From: Patescibacteria group bacterium
GTDB lineage: Bacteria > Patescibacteriota > Minisyncoccia > Portnoybacterales > UBA2143
Direction of reading: 5' to 3'
Length of the DNA: 21,328 nt
Assembly (NCBI GenBank): GCA_018819085.1
Contig: JAHJQT010000036.1
Location: 1 to 21,328 of the forward strand
In this document: positions 1-6,989 of the stretch, piece after piece
How the letters are laid out: each line of letters begins with the position of its first letter
Numbering within the stretch: position 1 is the stretch's first letter
Notes under the pieces: generated by a model
What the model was told of the DNA's origin: nothing
The model's database searches: none
Seen by the model: only the letters and a program-made list of their open reading frames with translations
Translations under genes and position numbers: made by a program

Positions 1-452
1 AATGTCTGTTCAATAATATTTCTTAATTTGTCTTTAAAATTAAAAATTCTTTGAAAAAACCAATTTCCCTTATTTTCAGCTAATCGATTAATATTAGACC
101 AATACATAACTAAATAGATTTTATCTTTAGCTAAATATTCCTGATAATCAAAATCTTCAAATATAGCTGGTTCTTGTAATTTGCCTATTATTTCCAATTC
201 ATCCCCATAATGATATTGAGGATATAGTTCTGTAGTGATTAAAACTTTTCCTGGAATTTCTTCTGTCTTAAATTGAAACTTCTGTTGATTAATTCTTTGT
301 TCTGGTTCTTTAATAATTATTCCTTTAAGATTAACTTCCTGGTCATAATATTGACTAACTTGATTATCTTGAGGAGTAATAAAAAAAGAGTAAATAAATA
401 CTCCGCCGATAAATAATAGACAGAGATAAAGAAAGATTTTAGATGCAGTCAT
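1..452 (-). CDS. comEC: ComEC/Rec2-family competence protein, N-terminal part (cut by window edge)
   Basis: About 150 codons read leftward from an ATG at 452 and run off the window. The protein starts with one hydrophobic segment (residues about 5-25, FLYLCLLFIGGVFIYSFF) and continues as a soluble beta-rich domain with the pattern YGDELEIIGKL, then IFEDFDYQEYLAKDKIY. This pattern is typical of the DUF4131-type domain at the N terminus of ComEC/Rec2, the inner-membrane channel that carries single-stranded DNA into the cell during natural transformation. The channel and metallo-beta-lactamase parts would lie to the left and cannot be seen. The start has no SD; a TATTAT box ends 7 nt before it, so the mRNA may be leaderless. 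The family call rests only on the N-terminal domain. Confidence 0.72.
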   Translation of the reverse strand, partial: MTASKIFLYLCLLFIGGVFIYSFFITPQDNQVSQYYDQEVNLKGIIIKEPEQRINQQKFQFKTEEIPGKVLITTELYPQYHYGDELEIIGKLQEPAIFEDFDYQEYLAKDKIYLVMYWSNINRLAENKGNWFFQRIFNFKDKLRNIIEQT

Positions 453-459
453 TAATTAT

Positions 460-465
460 ATAATA
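460..465 (-). promoter_or_regulatory. -10 box of a probable leaderless comEC promoter
   Basis: TATTAT on the minus strand with exactly 7 nt between it and the comEC ATG, so transcription would begin about at the start codon. No good -35 box is visible 17 nt upstream. The call rests on the spacing it shares with other starts in this window. Confidence 0.35.
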
Positions 466-518
466 ACATAAAATTTGTTTAGTGTTGCACTTAAAGGTTG
501 AATTCAGCGTCTATAGTA

Positions 519-547
519 TTGACAAAATAGACAAAAGATGATATTAT
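519..547 (+). promoter_or_regulatory. Sigma-70-type promoter of the 109-aa gene
   Basis: A consensus TTGACA (519-524) lies 17 nt from TATTAT (542-547); an overlapping TATAAT at 545-550 would give a 20-nt spacer. Predicted transcription starts near 554, leaving a leader of about 34 nt that carries the SD. This differs from the leaderless geometry elsewhere in the window. Confidence 0.7.
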
Positions 548-587
548 AATAACATTGAAGTTAACAATTTAATGAGGAGGACATGAA

Positions 588-917
588 ATGAATATTTATG
601 TTAGTGAATCGGTTTCTGAGGTAGTAGATACCTTAAGGACTCAAGAGATTTCGGGAATTGGCATTGACTATACGCCTCAACCAGAAGATCCCGAGAATCC
701 TAATGGGTATGTTGTGCTAGAAAACAAAAACAAGCCTTATGATATTATAGCGATTATATCAAGTGTGATTCGCTGGAGGAAGGTTCATCCGGATTGGGGA
801 TACCCAAAAGAAGCGAAATCCTGTATCCAAATTGTCTCTTTGGCTCATGAAATGGACTTTGAAAGTCTTATAAGGGAAAAAGTGAAAAATCTCTTCTCCC
901 TCATTAAGGAAGATTAA
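588..917 (+). CDS. Uncharacterised 109-aa soluble protein
   Basis: I do not recognise this protein. It is acidic to neutral, with no membrane segment or signal peptide. The N-terminal half looks like alternating strands and helices (MNIYVSESVSEVVDTLRTQE) with a proline-rich acidic turn PQPEDPENPN near residues 31-40. The C-terminal third is helical and charged (FESLIREKVKNLFSLIKED). The start is firm: GAGGAGG (574-580) is 7 nt before the ATG, and a consensus promoter is upstream. A strong intrinsic terminator follows, so this is a one-gene unit. It lies on the plus strand against the flow of the neighbouring genes, and its base composition looks less AT-rich than theirs. Together with the 1141-1392 gene it forms a pair of similarly built cassettes. 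It is probably a real, well-translated gene, possibly acquired. Confidence 0.7.
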   Translation: MNIYVSESVSEVVDTLRTQEISGIGIDYTPQPEDPENPNGYVVLENKNKPYDIIAIISSVIRWRKVHPDWGYPKEAKSCIQIVSLAHEMDFESLIREKVKNLFSLIKED

Positions 918-969
918 GTAAATTCCTTAATAGCCAGTTGGCCGACTAACATTCTATTCAATCATATTT

Positions 970-1007
970 AAGCCGCTAGGTCTTCGGACTTGGTGGCTTT
1001 TTTCTTT
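970..1007 (+). terminator. Strong intrinsic terminator of the 109-aa gene
   Basis: A 13-bp stem including several G-U pairs (970-982 with 987-999) closes on a UUCG tetraloop (983-986) with a C-G closing pair. A T-rich tract TTTTTTCTTT follows. Confidence 0.9.
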
Positions 1008-1044
1008 CCCCAAATTGTAGCTATAGAGTTATAGGCATGTGGAT
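1001..1044 (+). repeat. 44-nt post-terminator repeat, copy 1
   Basis: It starts in the terminator's T-tract and matches 1461-1504 at about 41 of 44 positions. Its core contains CTATAGAGTTATAG, a 5-bp inverted repeat (CTATA/TATAG) around GAGT. Each copy follows a different gene and a different terminator stem, so the repeat is conserved separately from both. Confidence 0.75.
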
Positions 1045-1064
1045 GATAAATATGAGCTAAACCG

Positions 1065-1093
1065 TTGACAAAACACACTACAAATAGTTATTC
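1065..1093 (+). promoter_or_regulatory. Possible promoter of the 83-aa gene
   Basis: A consensus TTGACA occurs at 1065-1070, in the context TTGACAAAA as at 519. The box at 17-nt spacing is only TTATTC (1088-1093). A better TACAAT (1095-1100) is 24 nt away, too far to pair with it. The -35 is convincing and the -10 is not. Confidence 0.35.
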
Positions 1094-1140
1094 TTACAAT
1101 ATCTTCTTTAACATTATTAACCAGTAATTAGGAGGACATT

Positions 1141-1392
1141 ATGCGAATCGAATTAGAAATACCCAAAAAGAAAATGTGGAAGGAAGTAATGAAAAAAACA
1201 AATGGCATTGAAACGGAAAAAGACCTTATCAACAACAGCATAGCGCTATTTGAAAAGATTGTAGACGAAAGAATAAAAGGGAAAATCATCGTTTTGGTAG
1301 ATAAGAAAGAAATAGAATCTACGCAAATAGCATACAAAGAGATTTTCATGTTATCATTTCCTCCTTTAGGCATTCAAAAAACAGAGACGTAA
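1141..1392 (+). CDS. Small protein resembling ribbon-helix-helix (CopG-like) regulators
   Basis: An 83-aa protein with a layout often seen in ribbon-helix-helix DNA-binding proteins: a short N-terminal strand (MRIELEIPKKK), a first helix (WKEVMKKTNG), then ETEKDLINNSIALFEKIVDE as second helix, and a basic strand segment KGKIIVLVDKKE near residues 46-57. Family members usually dimerise through the first strand and insert it into the DNA major groove. The last 25 residues (QIAYKEIFMLSFPPLGIQ) are not part of that fold. The start is well supported by TAGGAGG (1129-1135), 5 nt before the ATG. It stands alone on the plus strand and ends at its own terminator. No toxin gene lies beside it, so an antitoxin role is not indicated. 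The family call comes from pattern alone. Confidence 0.62.
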   Translation: MRIELEIPKKKMWKEVMKKTNGIETEKDLINNSIALFEKIVDERIKGKIIVLVDKKEIESTQIAYKEIFMLSFPPLGIQKTET

Positions 1393-1429
1393 AATGGAAA
1401 AACATGAAGTTTTCATATAAATTTTAAAC

Positions 1430-1468
1430 AAGAGGTCAGCTCAACAAGAGTGCGGCCTCTTTTCTTTT
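1430..1468 (+). terminator. Intrinsic terminator of the 83-aa gene
   Basis: An 8-bp stem with one G-U pair (AAGAGGTC at 1430-1437 with GGCCTCTT at 1454-1461) is extended by an inner GCTC/GAGT stem around AACAA. The T-rich tract TTTTCTTTT follows. Confidence 0.82.
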
Positions 1469-1504
1469 CCCAAATTATAGCTATAGAGTTATAGGTATGT
1501 GGAT
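1461..1504 (+). repeat. 44-nt post-terminator repeat, copy 2
   Basis: Second copy of the 1001-1044 repeat, offset by 460 nt, with three differences. It again begins in the T-tract of a terminator and ends in ATGTGGAT. No gene follows it on the plus strand. Confidence 0.75.
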
Positions 1505-1530
1505 AAAAGAAATATTAATTTTTCTGATAA

Positions 1531-1645
1531 GGCCGTACTTTATCTAATCAATCTCAGGCCGTGCCTTTAAGTTTTTTAGATTTGATAAATCAAACCTTAA
1601 AAAAACTATACAAGGCACGGCTTGGATTTCTTAGAAGGCACGTCC
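1531..1645 (-). other. Nested hairpin element behind cobO (element 1)
   Basis: An outer imperfect helix (1531-1541 with 1635-1645) encloses an inner 13-bp helix (1555-1567 with 1612-1624, core GCCGTGCCTT/AAGGCACGGC). Above it are an AGTTTTTTA/TTAAAAAAACT stem and a TTTGAT/ATCAAA tip. The element starts 15 nt after the cobO stop codon. There is no T-tract after the main stem on either strand, so it is not a classical terminator. It may block 3' exonucleases or mark the end of the convergent units. It resembles the element at 15634-15748. The rest of 1393-1660 shows no gene. Confidence 0.6.
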
Positions 1646-1660
1646 TATTCCTTCTATTCC

Positions 1661-2167
1661 TTAAAATTCAATGCCTTTTCTTGCTTTTATGTTTTTAGTA
1701 TAATAATGTTTAATTTCTTTCATTTCTGTGACTAAATCAGCTATTTGAATAAGTTTTTTAGAAGCCTTACGCCCCGTTAAAATTAACTCTATTTTAGATG
1801 GAGTTTTTTTAATTAAATTGATTAAATCCTCTATTTTAATTAAACCAAAATAATTAACCATATTCATTTCATCTAAAATTATTAAATCATATTTCTTGCT
1901 TTTAATAGCTTTTCGAGCAAAATTAAAACCCTGCATTGCAAGGTTAAAATCTTTTTCAACTAAATTATCTTTACTAGTAAACCCTTTTCTTCCAAAAGCT
2001 TTTACATCAAAATTCTTAATTTTCTTAATCGCTTCTATCTCCGAACTCTTGCCATCTTTTAAAAATTGAATTAATAAAACTTTCTTGTCAGCGCCTACAG
2101 CTCGCAAACCAAGACCTAAAGATGCAGTTGTTTTACCTTTTCCATTGCCTGTATATATTTGAAGCAT
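1661..2167 (-). CDS. cobO: Corrinoid adenosyltransferase (CobA/CobO/BtuR type)
   Basis: The 168-aa protein transfers the adenosyl group of ATP to cob(I)alamin or related corrinoids, giving adenosylcobalamin in the cytosol. The N terminus carries the P-loop TGNGKGKTTASLGLGLRA (residues about 6-23), followed by LLIQFLKDGKSSE. The family's acidic stretch YDLIILDEMN (about 93-102) and the closing ARKGIEF motif are also present, and the length fits the family. The gene begins 12 nt after nrdJ without an SD, so it is almost certainly on the nrdJ transcript. NrdJ uses the product as its radical cofactor. No other cobalamin synthesis gene is in the window, so it more likely works on imported corrinoid; that is inference. 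The PduO and EutT types of this enzyme have different motifs. Confidence 0.92.
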   Translation of the reverse strand: MLQIYTGNGKGKTTASLGLGLRAVGADKKVLLIQFLKDGKSSEIEAIKKIKNFDVKAFGRKGFTSKDNLVEKDFNLAMQGFNFARKAIKSKKYDLIILDEMNMVNYFGLIKIEDLINLIKKTPSKIELILTGRKASKKLIQIADLVTEMKEIKHYYTKNIKARKGIEF

Positions 2168-2179
2168 ATTAATTACAAA

Positions 2180-5100
2180 TTAAATATTACAAGTTGGACA
2201 ACTTCCAGGTGGTAAATCGGGAATATCTGGAGAAGGATCACGCAATTCAGGAGAAACATCTTTTTCTTTAATCATATTTTTACTTACCTTTGATAAAGAT
2301 CCTTGTTCTTTACCTTTAATATTTAAGACCTGTTGTTTTCGGCTTTCATTTCTATAAAAAGTTACACCTTTGCATCCTAAATCATAAGACATAATATATG
2401 CCTTTCTAATATCGTCTTCTGAAGCAGAATAAGGGAAATTAATTGTTTTACTTGTAGCATTATCGACATGTTTTTGAAAAGCTGCTTGCATTTTTATATG
2501 ATCCTCCGGCTTAATATCCAAAGCAGTAACAAAAATCTTTTTTATATCAGCTGGAACTTCTTTAATATCTTGAACGCTTCCTTTTCTTGAAATTTCCTCA
2601 ATAAGTTTTTTAGACCAAAAACCTCGTTCTTTGGCTATTTCTTCAAACATAGAATTAACTTCAACTAGTTCTTGATCACCTAAAACATGTTTTCTAGTAT
2701 AAGCAACGGCAAAAAGTGGTTCAATAGCTGATGAGGCACCAGCAATAATACCTATTGTCCCTGTTGGAGCAATTGTAGTTATAGTTGCATTTCTAACTTT
2801 AGGCATATTCTTTTCATTATAAATACTATCTTTTAAATTAGGGAAAACTCCTCTTTCTTCAGCTAGCCCAACTGATGCTTTTCTACCTTCTTCTTGAATG
2901 AATTTCATTACACTCTTTCCAACCATTAATGCTTTTCTGGAATTATATGGAATCCTTAACCTGATAAGCATATCTGTAAAACCCATTACGCCAAAACCTA
3001 TTTTTCTATTTCCTCTAGTCACTTTTTCTATCTCTTGTAAAGGATAACGATTAACTTCAATAACATTATCTAAAAAACGAACTGCATTAATAATTGTTTG
3101 ATTAAGCTTATCCCAATCAATTTCCCAAATTTTTGATCGAGCAGTTTTTTTCTTAATCATCTTACTTAAATTAACACTTCCTAAATTACAACTTTCGAAG
3201 GGCAACAACGGCTGCTCCCCGCACTGTCGACTGATAATTCCACTCATTAAAGGTTTTTTAGATAATTTAGTTTTGCCATTTGGTTTGGTGATATAAGCAA
3301 CAGTGTGAAATTCGTCTACAGTGATATTATATACGTCCTCATGACCATAAAATTTAATGGATTTAACTTTATGATTATATAAAGTCAATTCTTCTTTAAA
3401 ATCAGTGAATCCTCCAAAAGCACTTCTTAAATCTCCATTATAGCCAAATTTTATTGCGAATTTACGAAATTCTTTATAGGTTGGGATACGTCGATTATTT
3501 TTATAAAATTTTATTCCTAAATCATAATATTTCTTTCTTAATTCTTGTCTATTTTTAGCTTTTGTCTTTATAACACTATCTGTATTTCTAATACCATTAA
3601 TATAGCTGGCTCTACAGGATCTTGAACAAAAACTCTTATTTCTATTTTCTTTATGCATTATTTCCTTACCACATTTTAAGCACGCCGACTTAATATAAGA
3701 ATAGATAGTTTTTGATTCACTTATTTTTTCTTTAATTTCAGGATGTTTCTTATATAATTCAATAATTCTTAAACTTTGAGCTTTTCTATTTTTAGGATCT
3801 TTAAAATATAAACTAGTTAAATCACCAATTAATTTCTTTGTTGCCTCTCCATGCTTTCGACCAAACATGCCGTTCCCCTTACCAGATTTTAATTTACTCA
3901 TCTTTTCTCTATAAATATCTTTTTCTTGATCTGATAATTTTTGCCACCATTTTCCTTTCATTACATTTTGTTCTCCAGTTTGATGTAAACTATCATGAAC
4001 GCTTTGGCTCATAACTTCTAAATTCTTAATATCATTATCCAGCCCATTAAAATTTTTATGATGAACTACTTCGTTTGGATATTTCTTAATCTTTCTGCCA
4101 AGTAAAAGCTCCGCAATCATTCTATGCTCGGATTTAGCTCTTTTACCATTATTCTGTGTTATCCCCCAATAAACACAATTTTTCCTAGTTGCTGTATATT
4201 GAAACTTATTAAAAGGCATCAAGCTTATGCCTGGTTTTAAATTTTTCAATTTAACATCATTATTTTCTCTATCTTTAAATTTATGATCTTCAGTGGCAAT
4301 TAAATAACTATTATCATCAAAGATAACTTTCCAAACAGGAACATTAGTTCTTGTTTTCCTTGGATTTCGTCCCATTCGAATTTGAACTTTTCCATTCCCA
4401 TAACAATATACTGGAACGTCTTTTTTCTCTTTAACTAACTGTTTTATTGAAACATAATTTCTGCCATCAGCTACGCCCACTAAAGTATCGCCAACTACGC
4501 ATGGATTAGTTGATTCTATCTCACCTAATTTCGGCGTTGGATTATCTCTATTAATCCTGTCAATAAAAATAACTCCAGGTTCTCCATTTTTCCATGCATA
4601 ACTAACAATTAAATCAAAAACCTTATTAGCATCTAATTGACCTACAGCTTGACCATCTCGAGGATTTATTAAATCATATTTTTTCTTCTTTTTCACAGCA
4701 CTCATAAATTCATCAGTTAAAGCTACTGAAATATTAAAGTTATTTAAAACACCTTCTTCCGATTTAGAAGTAATAAATTCCAATATATCAGGATGGTCCA
4801 CTCTTAAAATGCCCATATTAGCACCTCTTCTTTTGCCACCTTGCTTTATTACTTCTGTCGCAGCATTAAAAACACTCATAAAAGATAATGGACCAGAAGA
4901 AGCTCCTTGAGTTGATTTAATATTATCTCCTCTTGGTCGCAAACGAGAAAAATTAAAACCTGTACCACCACCGCTTTTATGAACCAAGGCGGTATTTTTG
5001 ATTGCTTCAAAAATTTCTTCCATTGAATCACCTACTGGCAGAACAAAACAACCACTAAGTTGTTGAAGCACGCCTCCCGCATTCATCAATGTTGGAGAAT

Positions 5101-5662
5101 TAGGCAAAAATTCTAAAGATGCCATCATTTTATAGAATTTTTCACCAATACTAAAAAGTTCATCATCTGAAATTGAAGGATTAAAAAACGACTCAGCTGA
5201 AGCAATATTAGCGGCTACCCGCTGAAACAATTGCTGAGGCGTTTCAATTATTTTACCCTGTTCATCTTTTTTTAAATATCTTGATTCAAGAACTTTTAAG
5301 GCATTAGGAGTAAGTCTTGTTTTTACATTTCGACTTAAGAGCCACCATTTAGCGTCTCTAAGCTCTTTTCTTTTTTGACGATAAAGATTATATAATTCTG
5401 CAATATCTTTTTGGCCTTCCTTAGCTAATGCTTCAACAACTACATCCTGAACTTGCTCTACTTTTGGAATATCATCTTTAAAACGTTTATTTAAAATTTC
5501 AACTACACTATCAGAAACTTTTTTAGCTAAACTTTTGTTTTCTTTTTCTCCAGCTTGAAGAGCTTTGAAAATAGCTTCTGTGACTTTAACTTGATTAAAA
5601 TCAACAATTCTACCATCTCTCTTTTTAACACTTTGTATATCTTTTATATTCTTTTTAGGCAT
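2180..5662 (-). CDS. nrdJ: Adenosylcobalamin-dependent (class II) ribonucleotide reductase with intein
   Basis: It reduces ribonucleotides to deoxyribonucleotides for DNA synthesis. The 1160-aa precursor has an N-terminal ATP-cone (residues about 10-100, VKKRDGRIVDFNQVKV) and the reductase barrel starting at LPNSPTLMNAGG. One redox cysteine is C205 (QLSGCFVLP). The active-site block NPCGEQ is split: N386-P387, then the intein 388-813, then C814-G-E816. C814 is the expected thiyl cysteine, and C825, 11 residues on, is the second redox cysteine, as in characterised class II enzymes. The C-terminal tail CPTC (1155-1158) supplies the shuttle cysteines. After splicing the enzyme would be 734 aa, normal for the family. 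It has its own promoter and a weak GGAG 12 nt before the ATG. cobO follows directly. The long KKKTARSK insert near 837 is unremarkable. Confidence 0.96.
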   Translation of the reverse strand: MPKKNIKDIQSVKKRDGRIVDFNQVKVTEAIFKALQAGEKENKSLAKKVSDSVVEILNKRFKDDIPKVEQVQDVVVEALAKEGQKDIAELYNLYRQKRKELRDAKWWLLSRNVKTRLTPNALKVLESRYLKKDEQGKIIETPQQLFQRVAANIASAESFFNPSISDDELFSIGEKFYKMMASLEFLPNSPTLMNAGGVLQQLSGCFVLPVGDSMEEIFEAIKNTALVHKSGGGTGFNFSRLRPRGDNIKSTQGASSGPLSFMSVFNAATEVIKQGGKRRGANMGILRVDHPDILEFITSKSEEGVLNNFNISVALTDEFMSAVKKKKKYDLINPRDGQAVGQLDANKVFDLIVSYAWKNGEPGVIFIDRINRDNPTPKLGEIESTNPCVVGDTLVGVADGRNYVSIKQLVKEKKDVPVYCYGNGKVQIRMGRNPRKTRTNVPVWKVIFDDNSYLIATEDHKFKDRENNDVKLKNLKPGISLMPFNKFQYTATRKNCVYWGITQNNGKRAKSEHRMIAELLLGRKIKKYPNEVVHHKNFNGLDNDIKNLEVMSQSVHDSLHQTGEQNVMKGKWWQKLSDQEKDIYREKMSKLKSGKGNGMFGRKHGEATKKLIGDLTSLYFKDPKNRKAQSLRIIELYKKHPEIKEKISESKTIYSYIKSACLKCGKEIMHKENRNKSFCSRSCRASYINGIRNTDSVIKTKAKNRQELRKKYYDLGIKFYKNNRRIPTYKEFRKFAIKFGYNGDLRSAFGGFTDFKEELTLYNHKVKSIKFYGHEDVYNITVDEFHTVAYITKPNGKTKLSKKPLMSGIISRQCGEQPLLPFESCNLGSVNLSKMIKKKTARSKIWEIDWDKLNQTIINAVRFLDNVIEVNRYPLQEIEKVTRGNRKIGFGVMGFTDMLIRLRIPYNSRKALMVGKSVMKFIQEEGRKASVGLAEERGVFPNLKDSIYNEKNMPKVRNATITTIAPTGTIGIIAGASSAIEPLFAVAYTRKHVLGDQELVEVNSMFEEIAKERGFWSKKLIEEISRKGSVQDIKEVPADIKKIFVTALDIKPEDHIKMQAAFQKHVDNATSKTINFPYSASEDDIRKAYIMSYDLGCKGVTFYRNESRKQQVLNIKGKEQGSLSKVSKNMIKEKDVSPELRDPSPDIPDLPPGSCPTCNI
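3224..4501 (-). mobile_element. Intein with HNH homing-endonuclease region, inserted in nrdJ
   Basis: A 426-residue protein intron. It begins with Cys1 (CVVGDTLVG) and has a block B TEDH (457-460) and a block F VYNITVDEFHTVAY (777-790). It ends in GIISRQ before the +1 cysteine C814. The terminal residue is Gln rather than Asn, and the penultimate residue is Arg rather than His. The middle holds an HNH nuclease core (EVVHHKNFNG near 531-540, NLEVMSQSVHDSLHQ near 547-561), a NUMOD3-like GMFGRKHGEATKKLIG (598-613), a zinc-finger-like CLKC plus CSRSC pair (661-683), and a helix-repeat-like RRIPTYKEFRKFA...FGGFTDF segment (724-755). All endonuclease parts look intact. Boundaries are set by the split NPCGEQ motif. 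Confidence 0.93.
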
Positions 5663-5703
5663 AAAAAAATTTCTCCGTTTTTTAGAATTAAAAATGTATT
5701 TTT

Positions 5704-5732
5704 ATTTTACTCCAAACATAAAAGGCAGTCAA
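5704..5732 (-). promoter_or_regulatory. nrdJ promoter
   Basis: On the minus strand, TTGACT (5732-5727), a 17-nt spacer and TAAAAT (5709-5704). The -35 box lies inside the 3' arm of the ftsZ terminator stem. Predicted transcription starts near 5697, giving a leader of about 35 nt with a GGAG. Confidence 0.6.
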
Positions 5733-5741
5733 ATGACTGCC
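5718..5741 (-). terminator. Intrinsic terminator after ftsZ
   Basis: A perfect 7-bp stem GGCAGTC/GACTGCC (5724-5741) with a 4-nt loop, followed on the minus strand by TTTTATGTTT. Weak G-T and A-T pairs can extend the stem. It lies 25 nt after the ftsZ stop and closes the SLOG-rpsU-ftsA-ftsZ operon. Confidence 0.78.
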
Positions 5742-5766
5742 CCTTAAAAATAAGATATAAATAAAT

Positions 5767-6888
5767 TTACTTCATCTTTCTTCTAATGAAAGCAGGAATA
5801 TCCCATTCATTTTCAACTTCCTCAACTGAATCAGTTTTAAATTTAATAGGAGCTTTTTTCTTTTCTCTATTCTCAGTATTACTAACAGGAGAAATATCTT
5901 GTATTCTTGTCTCACTTGATTTCTTTAATAAATTCTCATCAAATCCAGTAGCAATAACAGTAACCTTAATTTCTCCTTTCTTTAATTTATCATCCATAAC
6001 AGCTCCGAAAATAACTTTTGCATCTGAATCTATTGATTCTGTTATAACCTTAGCTGCTTCATTTATTTCAGTCATGGTTAGATCAGGACCACCACTAACA
6101 TTAAATAATACTCCTTTTGCTCCGTCAATAGAAATTTCCAAAAGAGGAGAATTAATAGCTATTTTAGCAGCTTCAACTGCACGGTCTTCTCCACTTGCTC
6201 TTCCAATCCCCATTAAAGCAGAACCGGTATTTTGCATAATTGCCTTAACATCAGCAAAGTCAACATTAACAATTCCTGGATTAACTATTAAATCTGATAT
6301 TCCTTGAACTGCTTGTCTTGAAACATCATCAACTACAGAAAAAGCATCTAGTAAAGATGTTTTTTTATCAATAACTGAAAGTAGCTTATCATTAGGAATT
6401 AGAATTAATGTATCAACATTATCTCTAAGATTAGCTAACCCTTCTTCAGCAATTTGAGCTCTTTGTTTTCCTTCAAAAGAAAAAGGTTTAGTAACAACAG
6501 CAACTGTTAGAGCTCCTGAATCTCTTGCAGCTTCAGCAATAATTGGACCAGCTCCAGTACCTGTGCCACCTCCTAATCCATAAACAATGAAAACCATATC
6601 AGAACCTTTAACAACTTCATGAATTTCATCACGATTTTCTTCAGCTGCCTGCCTACCTATCTCTGGATTCATTCCAGCGCCTAATCCTTTAGTAAGATTC
6701 TTTCCAATATGAACTCTTTCAGGTGCATTAACATGATGTAAATCTTGGGCGTCAGTATTAATAGCGACAAAATCTACTCCATGAATTTTACATGAAATCA
6801 TTCTACTGATGGTGTTACCTCCACTCCCTCCAACCCCAATAACTTTAATTTTAGCAAATGATTCTACCTCTGGTTTTATTTGAGCCAT
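5767..6888 (-). CDS. ftsZ: Cell division protein FtsZ
   Basis: Tubulin-like GTPase that polymerises into the Z-ring at midcell and recruits the division machinery. The 373-aa protein has the glycine-rich nucleotide loop IGVGGSGGN (17-25), the tubulin signature GGGTGTG (106-112, preceded by Leu where Met is usual), and the catalytic T7 loop NVDFAD (N208, D210, D213). A short linker of about 45 residues then leads to the conserved C-terminal peptide EWDIPAFIRR (361-370), which in studied bacteria binds FtsA. Because ftsA is the upstream neighbour, FtsA is the likely membrane tether. The start has no SD; a TATAAT at 6904-6899 lies 10 nt before the ATG and may give a second, nearly leaderless transcript. 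Length and linker are typical of compact FtsZ proteins. Confidence 0.98.
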   Translation of the reverse strand: MAQIKPEVESFAKIKVIGVGGSGGNTISRMISCKIHGVDFVAINTDAQDLHHVNAPERVHIGKNLTKGLGAGMNPEIGRQAAEENRDEIHEVVKGSDMVFIVYGLGGGTGTGAGPIIAEAARDSGALTVAVVTKPFSFEGKQRAQIAEEGLANLRDNVDTLILIPNDKLLSVIDKKTSLLDAFSVVDDVSRQAVQGISDLIVNPGIVNVDFADVKAIMQNTGSALMGIGRASGEDRAVEAAKIAINSPLLEISIDGAKGVLFNVSGGPDLTMTEINEAAKVITESIDSDAKVIFGAVMDDKLKKGEIKVTVIATGFDENLLKKSSETRIQDISPVSNTENREKKKAPIKFKTDSVEEVENEWDIPAFIRRKMK

Positions 6889-6918
6889 AATATTTAAAAT
6901 TATATTATTATTACAACC

Positions 6919-6948
6919 AATAACGAGGATCCTTAGATCCTCCTTATT
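6919..6948 (-). other. Hairpin in the ftsA-ftsZ spacer
   Basis: A perfect 7-bp stem GAGGATC/GATCCTC around a 4-nt loop (6925-6942) is extended past one mismatch by an AATAA/TTATT stem. On the transcribed minus strand its 5' arm contains AAGGAGG, about 55 nt from the ftsZ ATG and not followed by any start codon at normal distance. There is no T-tract, so it is not a terminator. It could be an RNA processing or stability site separating the ftsA and ftsZ messages. Confidence 0.5.
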
Positions 6949-6989
6949 ATTTTAAAAATTAACACAAATGGAAAAATAATGCAAGTTTT

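Noticed and set aside
1128..1373. 81-codon minus-strand frame
   Set aside because: It is antisense to the 83-aa gene, which has SD, terminator and a sensible fold.
1001..1504. Integron attC sites behind the two small genes
   Set aside because: No GTTRRRY core pairs or matching L/R boxes are present; the repeat is only a direct copy with a 5-bp palindrome.
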